Source: Durusdinium trenchii (Eukaryota; Sar; Dinophyceae; Suessiales; Symbiodiniaceae). From it: DNA of 64,000 nt. The notes beneath the pieces were generated by a model that saw only the letters and a program-made list of their open reading frames with translations, did no database searches and had not been told where the DNA came from. Location: contig CAXAMN010021551.1 of NCBI GenBank assembly GCA_963970005.1, positions 519,440-583,439 on the forward strand, given 5' to 3'. The position numbers and the translations under genes were made by a program. This document shows positions 58,477 to 64,000 of this stretch, piece after piece. How positions within the stretch are numbered: position 1 is the first letter of the stretch; each line of letters opens with the position of its first letter.

Positions 58477-58673
58477 TCACTTCTTCACCGTGTTGACCGA
58501 GCGCCCAGGAATCGCATGCCCTGTGTAGCCTGTCCCATGAAAGGAACCTGATCTGGCCTGCTCTGGAGACTCCGGATCCTTTCTTTCGTCGACGTTCAGC
58601 GCGCTTCGCATGGGCTTGGCCCAGCTCGTTTCGCGCGAGGCAGCGGAGCCCTGAGTTCTTGGAGGGGCATCTG
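58477..58673 (-). CDS. Candidate terminal exon
   Basis: The acceptor GATTTGTGCCAG is followed by a minus frame of high third-position GC (DAPPRTQGSAASRETSWAKP) ending in TGA at 58477-58479. No domain recognised. Confidence 0.4.
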
Positions 58674-58719
58674 GCACAAATCATGAGATCTGAGCTATGC
58701 TTCAAGCAATAGGACAGCA

Positions 58720-60990
58720 TCCAAACAACAACGACCAGGGTTTTAGCCAGGCAAAAGTCTCGGAGATATGATGTTCATGACGCAGCCTTTATTCTAGAGT
58801 CCGTACAAGTAGTTGGCATGTTGTACCTGTAAGTAGGTCTTTGAACTGGAACTTTGGACCATTGGACCACCCAAAAAGGACTGGATGTCAAACTGGCTCA
58901 TGCAGCAAGTATGCTGTTGCATTCATACCCTCGTCCCCCAAAATGGTTGCAGTCCTCCATTGGTTCTAAAGCACCACATATCAATGTTTGGCAACAAATA
59001 AGATTCTCAAGGCAAGCCGCGCCTTCAGTCCTGAAATGCTGAAAAACGGAAGGCGTTGTTGGCAAGACTATTTCTTGCTGCACGTCGCGACATTGGCCGC
59101 GGTAGTTCTTGTGTGTTGATTCGTCCTTGGTAGGAAGAGAGGGGACAGGATCCATGCAGTTGGCCTGAAGTTTCCTGCGCATCTTTAAAGAAACAAACAC
59201 ACATGTCATGAGTCACGATGTGAGAAGTTCAAAAGTGTGTTGCAAGAAGCTGGCCAAAATGCCAAGTTTCCTACGTTTTGTGCAAAGTAAGCGACTGGAA
59301 GGACAACATATTTCAGCCTGTTCAGTTCAGGCAGGATTGGGAAGAATTGTGGCCGGCCAACCATCCTCTTTTCAGCTGCACCATTCGGTGTACATCTGGA
59401 AAAAACAAACATCGAATGGCAAATGTAATCTAATAAATCATCGCCATTACCTGGTGATGCTGCTAAGACTTTACTTTACTACCAGGAATCGAATATTACA
59501 CTACCATCTGGAACAGTACCAGCGACCCAACATGGCGGCAACTGTTCTTTGCTCATCCATCCTACCAAGGCCTGCAATGCCAGTCACCAAGTTATTTTGA
59601 GAACGTGAATCGGCTACACCAACAAGTATACACACTGATCCTTGACGAAGCCGACCTTTATTGCCGGAGTTCCCCGAAGAGGTTCGTGATGAACCAAACA
59701 CCCTGGCTGCTGCCATCTTCTTGAGCCCCTGACTCAAACCACAATGCATCCCAAAAGTTAGAAAAATATGAACAACATATACCACAGCCAGCTCAGTTGT
59801 GTATTATATGCTGCTGATATATAACTATAGACCCAATAGACTATGCCAGGCCCAAAGATTTACCATGATTCTGTGCCAGGATGACATATCATTAAGCATG
59901 GACACGTATTGTACCAAGACCCATTGGTTGATGGGTCATGATGGGCCTCCCTATTGAAATCCACGACCATTGCCAAGTCACGTCGACTTCGGGTGATGCG
60001 TTCGCCTATCGCCTCCACTTGAGCTGATCCAGTTCCATCCTCCTCCTGTTGCAGGCCGATGCTGCTTAAACCACAAGAATTGCAAGGATTCAACGATAAC
60101 TAGGAGATATTAGGAAGTACAGTGTTGACCTAATAATCTGTGTGGAAGCACGCGAGTTTTGCTCACATAGGCGGAATTCGAGGGCGCTCTAAAATAGCGA
60201 AAGGTTGTGCAATTACTTTAATTGCGAACCTCGTTGATGAATGGCCTTGATTGCGCCTTTCAACATCAAAAACACCCTGGAAAAACCAAGTAGACCACCT
60301 CCTGCTTTGCATCAAGACTGATCATTTGGATCATGTAAGATGGATCAATGTAAGATTGTGAGTTGCGTCATGGGCGCTGAAGAGCCGCTAGAGATTCACA
60401 TTCAGATTTCTCATGGAACCCCTTCCCCAATCAAAGACCCCTCTGGATCAACTTTAAGTGCAGTAATTGGACGACCACTTTTAGGGGGGTCTTTGCCACT
60501 AGCCTCATCAAAAGACTGCCGTCGGGACCCCCTCCCCTTTCAAAGACTGCCCTTGATCAATCATTGACCAAAGGAAAACAACTTTCTGAATTTCAGGAGG
60601 GCCTCTGAAGCAAATGGCTGCCTCATCAAACGACTGCCGCTCCCCATTCTAGATCAATCTTTAGCCATCGGAAAGCCAATTTCAGAAGAGTCTTTGAAGA
60701 TCGTTGACGCCACTAAAAGACTGGTTTTAGCATGTAATTTCGCAATTACAAGACTCATTTTAGCACTTAAATCTTTTTCTTGTCATTAAAATATGACTTT
60801 TGTATACTTTTGTTTTTAAGAGGTACCATGGCAGGATTCCATCAGGAAGCTCCAGGTGTATCTCTTGGACTTAATGAAAGCCATTCCACCCTACTACAGT
60901 AGTATGCCTATATTTGGCCGGCCTTTCTCATTGAGATGCTTCGACCAAGGCTGGCTACAGGTCATCGTCTGTGCAACGAGCACCCAGAAT
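58720..60990. other. Stretch without a confident gene
   Basis: Contains a degenerate tandem repeat (60410-60715) with GCCTCATCAAAAGACTGCCG and a diverged second copy. Nothing else supportable. Confidence 0.4.
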
Positions 60991-61079
60991 ACGAACCAAA
61001 ACATACACAGGGCACCTGAGATGCTTCATACACAGCGCCATGGCTACCCCGCAACCCCTGGTTTGCCGATGTCCCACTA

Positions 61080-61198
61080 CGACTCCGGCTCTCTCGATCC
61101 GTGCTGTCTCCGCACCAATCCCACCTGCTTGGGGCTGTTGGCCCTGTCTGCATCACTTGTATTGGAGTCCTTCGAAGCCTTCGCAGTGACCTCGTAAC
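61080..61198 (-). CDS. Candidate exon
   Basis: The acceptor CCCTGCCAG opens a minus frame with about 72 percent third-position GC (GYEVTAKASKDSNTSDADRA). A GTGGGA donor may end it near 61127, or it runs to a stop. No family. Confidence 0.4.
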
Positions 61199-61314
61199 CT
61201 GGCAGGGCACACGTGGCCTTCAGAGTGGGGATGAACCACGGGGCTCTTAGTGGCTGTCTTGGTTTGGTTTCGGGAGGTCACTTACATACAAATCATACAT
61301 CTGCATCCCGTCTG

Positions 61315-61773
61315 CTATAGATTGAAACTTCCACTCACTGACGTGAGAAGTGGACAGTGGCCGGTCGAAAATTGTTGCTTTTTCCATACAATCACATGGT
61401 TGTTCACCTCCATGTTGGTATAGAAGTCGGAGAACAGTTGCCTCTTCTGAACTCTGATTCTTGAAGATGAGCCCTGACTTTGGGACACTGAACCAGTACG
61501 GCGAACAAAAAGTTCCACATGGAATCGCATGGGTCGGCTTTGGCCTGTTTTTTTGCCAAAGGAGTGGGTTTGACTTGTGGCTTTGGATTCTTCTTTGAAC
61601 AAAATGCTCCAATTCCGATTCCCTGCCCGGGTTTCGGACGTCTTCCCGCACCGCCCGTGTGGCGCCTTGACGAGTATTCTCTCGACTGCTCCTTCTCGTG
61701 GCTGAATCCTCATGTCCTGTGGGAAGCGAACGCCACCCGGGCAATCATCAGATGTCTGTGACTTGCATAACAC
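61315..61773 (-). CDS. Coding-like region, two open minus frames
   Basis: A 152-codon frame (HVELFVRRTGSVSQSQG and FSDFYTNMEVNNHVIVWKK) runs to a GTGAGT donor near 61341. An overlapping 165-codon frame runs to 61247 past a GTAAGT. Both look protein-like. The family is not recognised. Confidence 0.35.
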   Translation of the reverse strand: MLCKSQTSDDCPGGVRFPQDMRIQPREGAVERILVKAPHGRCGKTSETRAGNRNWSILFKEESKATSQTHSFGKKTGQSRPMRFHVELFVRRTGSVSQSQGSSSRIRVQKRQLFSDFYTNMEVNNHVIVWKKQQFSTGHCPLLTSVSGSFNL

Positions 61774-62097
61774 AATATGGCATTCACCATTGATTGCAGG
61801 GGTTCACTTTCTTTATATATATATATATATACATACAAATATTAATACACACAGTAGAGGCACACACACACAGGATAGTTGATCTGCAAATATGCAGCAA
61901 ACCGTCCTACTAGTGGCAGGTGTCCTCATCATCACCCCAGGATTTCATTTGACATCTGAGTCTTCTTGCTCTGCACATAGTTGTTTTTCTAATCACTCTG
62001 CTACGCCACACACACATGGAGAAAACGATGGGAAATGGATGCACATTGTGTAATATATTTTCCGGATGGTAGTCCTTACGCACGGACACTGACCGGT

Positions 62098-62127
62098 GCA
62101 TGTCAGTGCTTGACAGCACTGACATGC
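62098..62127. other. Perfect 12-bp hairpin
   Basis: GCATGTCAGTGC and GCACTGACATGC around TTGACA. Confidence 0.6.
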
Positions 62128-62454
62128 AAACACGAATCAGTTTGAATGAGTACCCCAAAAAACAAAAGAAAGGCAAACACACAAAACACACTTAAGGCTA
62201 AGGCTGCAACCAAAGAATGCATGCAAATTCAAAACAGGTCATTCAAACAATAGCGACATGTACTGAGTCTTCTCCGAGGCGTCTCTGTACGCACGCATCT
62301 TTCCTTCTCAAGATCGAAATGGGCTGACAACTGACTTGTTGAGTGAGACACACATACACACTATTTGCATCCCTGTTGGAATAACGAGGAGATCTGGGAA
62401 CTCTCCGTCCATTATTTGCCAATACACATGTCTTTACTTTGTTAAATAGCCTGG

Positions 62455-62694
62455 TTATCTAGCAGCTAGCAAATGATTCTTTCTTCTTTGCTTTGTCAGT
62501 ACAAAGCCAGCAAACATCGACTGGGCTTTCATGACAACCATCAACCATGTAGTTTCCACATCTGCCTCCGTGGAAACCCTGCGACCGAGGTGCCAGAGGA
62601 ACCGTGACGAGTGTGGGACAAAAGCCAGTTCTTTGTGGAGTCCCCCTGCCAGCGAGTCTTCCAACGGAGCGGCAGATGTTCCAGGGTTTTCCAA
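62455..62694 (-). CDS. Candidate small ORF or exon
   Basis: 79 codons from ATG to TAG (PHSSRFLWHLGRRVSTEADV). Another minus frame overlaps fully. Composition support is moderate. Confidence 0.3.
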   Translation of the reverse strand: MENPGTSAAPLEDSLAGGLHKELAFVPHSSRFLWHLGRRVSTEADVETTWLMVVMKAQSMFAGFVLTKQRRKNHLLAAR

Positions 62695-63123
62695 GGCGAC
62701 TGCTGATGTGCTGTTCTTTCTGGATCAATTTTTATGATTTTTTAGGACTTTTTGGAGTGGTAAGTGGCAAGTCGGTTTTGTTTGGTGTCCCGAGAAAGTG
62801 GGGGTAGAGTCAGGGAAGATTCGGAGCAAATCCCTGTGCAGTGTGTTGCAAATCCTGGTTTTGCACAGGAGATCGGTTTTGCGGTGTTGCACCACATCTC
62901 CTCCCAACCCGCACTTCACTTCTCGTCCCATTACTATGCAAAGCCAAACAGAAAAAACACAATCATTAAGGAGCAAAATCCTTCCGAGCCGGAGCCTAAA
63001 AACCACACAAAATCCATCATGCAGTGACAAGGTCTTGTTGCTTTTGCTGGTGACCCTGTGTCTATCCCTAAACTCCAAAAATGTACAGAGTCGAGGTGAT
63101 GTCAAGTACATCTGGCTATGGCC

Positions 63124-63307
63124 TCACAAACTAGTATCCCCAAACACTGAGCAAACTTGTTCAGCCGTGTTTTCCCATGTGTTCCCCAAATACTGCGCCA
63201 AGCGTCTTTCTTCTTCAGGGTCGTGCTCCCGCGACGACTCCCAACGTGGCTCAGTGACGGATTTCCTGGCCGACTCGAAGAAGACTTGAAGAGAGGACCA
63301 CATGGAG
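63124..63307 (-). CDS. Candidate terminal exon
   Basis: The acceptor TTTGCAAACTAG leads into a charged helical frame (SARKSVTEPRWESSREHDPE) that ends in TGA at 63124. Good third-position GC. Confidence 0.4.
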
Positions 63308-63460
63308 CTAGTTTGCAAAGAAAACCATGGCATGTTTGGCAAGTTACCCAGGTTGCATCCGTTCAACATCACAAAGCAACATCATCATAAAAGCTGTTGA
63401 AGCATGCACACTCTTTTTCAACCCAGTCTGCATACTTGACTGTGGGACACTTTCATGGAC

Positions 63461-63606
63461 CTCAGGATGCGTGTGACCTTCCCATGAGGCATTACAGTAT
63501 CACGTTGGACGTGGCTGACTGGGGATGTCAGCTGACCATTCCGTCCAACAATCTTGTCGTCCAACCCCACGAGGGCACAGCTCTATTCTCAGAAAACAGC
63601 TGGTGA
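63461..63606 (+). CDS. Candidate exon
   Basis: The plus frame encodes HYSITLDVADWGCQLTIPSN, beta-strand-like, and either stops at TGA 63604 or splices at GTGAAA. No domain recognised. Confidence 0.4.
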
Positions 63607-63689
63607 AAAACTGAGGGCAGGCTGCAATACAAACAAAGAACTGGTGGCTTCTCCATGATTCTCCCCTCTTCTCCATGCTTCACCTCTAC

Positions 63690-63790
63690 AAGAAAACCAA
63701 TGGTACGGCCGAACGTGCAAAGCCCCCGACACCGCGGGCAACTCGCCTCGGGCACCCAACTCCTCATGGATCGCATGCCTCGCTGACGGA
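63690..63790 (-). CDS. Candidate exon at window end
   Basis: The minus frame ARHAIHEELGARGELPAVSG is rich in third-position GC and ends near a GTGAAG donor. A second minus frame is also open. Confidence 0.3.
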
Positions 63791-64000
63791 GGGCTGAGGA
63801 TCGTTGATGACTGCTTCAGCCGTTGTTCAGGAGCAAAGGTCTACCTGATCTACCTGAAATTCCCACAATCAGGACCTCCAAGCGTCATCGAGTAATGCTG
63901 CCTACAATTTTGTCCATCACGACTATAAGCAAACATAAAGGCCTCTGAAGAACATCGTAAATGCTTGATGGTTGTTTGTGTTACCGGCGTCATTAGTGAC

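Noticed and set aside
1..64000. Dinoflagellate spliced-leader gene or relic, rRNA, CRISPR array, bacterial operons
   Set aside because: By eye I found no copy of the spliced-leader core, no rRNA segments, no regularly spaced identical repeats with unique spacers and no gene-dense co-directional ORFs.

Overview
This window looks like nuclear DNA of a dinoflagellate, most likely a Symbiodiniaceae-type alga. That is inferred from gene structure and repeat content; there is no rRNA, organelle or spliced-leader gene to prove it. Long AT-rich, repeat-laden stretches are broken by GC-rich islands of about 60-250 bases. Many islands read as short exons with high third-position GC, bordered by pyrimidine-AG acceptors and GT donors. 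There is no bacterial-style operon structure, and most long open frames are chance or shadow frames.

Region 1 (about 0.8-10.7 kb) holds a split minus-strand gene. At least ten small exons carry helical-repeat fragments of pentatricopeptide (PPR) or TPR type. One of its introns is interrupted by the best-defined object in the window: a 3.3 kb DNA transposon (2816-6115) with 33-bp terminal inverted repeats and perfect 8-bp target duplications TAATATAT. It encodes a DDE transposase of the IS1016/ISXO2 (Merlin) type, broken by one frameshift and by a 400-base assembly gap, plus a second 258-residue ORF of unknown role.

Region 2 (10.7-22.6 kb) contains an intronless 615-residue PPR protein (15310-17157, minus), a foldback element at 12.6 kb, GT-rich minisatellites and a nested palindrome array at 21.2-21.6 kb. 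Region 3 (22.6-33 kb) has an exon encoding the first half of a cold-shock domain, a GC-rich degenerate repeat block and scattered candidate exons. Region 4 (33.4-38.1 kb) holds a second multi-exon minus-strand gene whose central exons join in phase; its family is not recognised. Region 5 (38.1-64 kb) is mostly repeats and anonymous sequence with isolated candidate exons.

A family of short repeats built on GCTACTAGGAGCAA or TTACTAGTAG recurs at a dozen or more sites, often beside predicted exons, and behaves like an intronic repeat. Exon calls here rest on reading frame, third-position GC, splice-site appearance and phase. They are predictions without transcript support, and many alternatives on the opposite strand could not be excluded.
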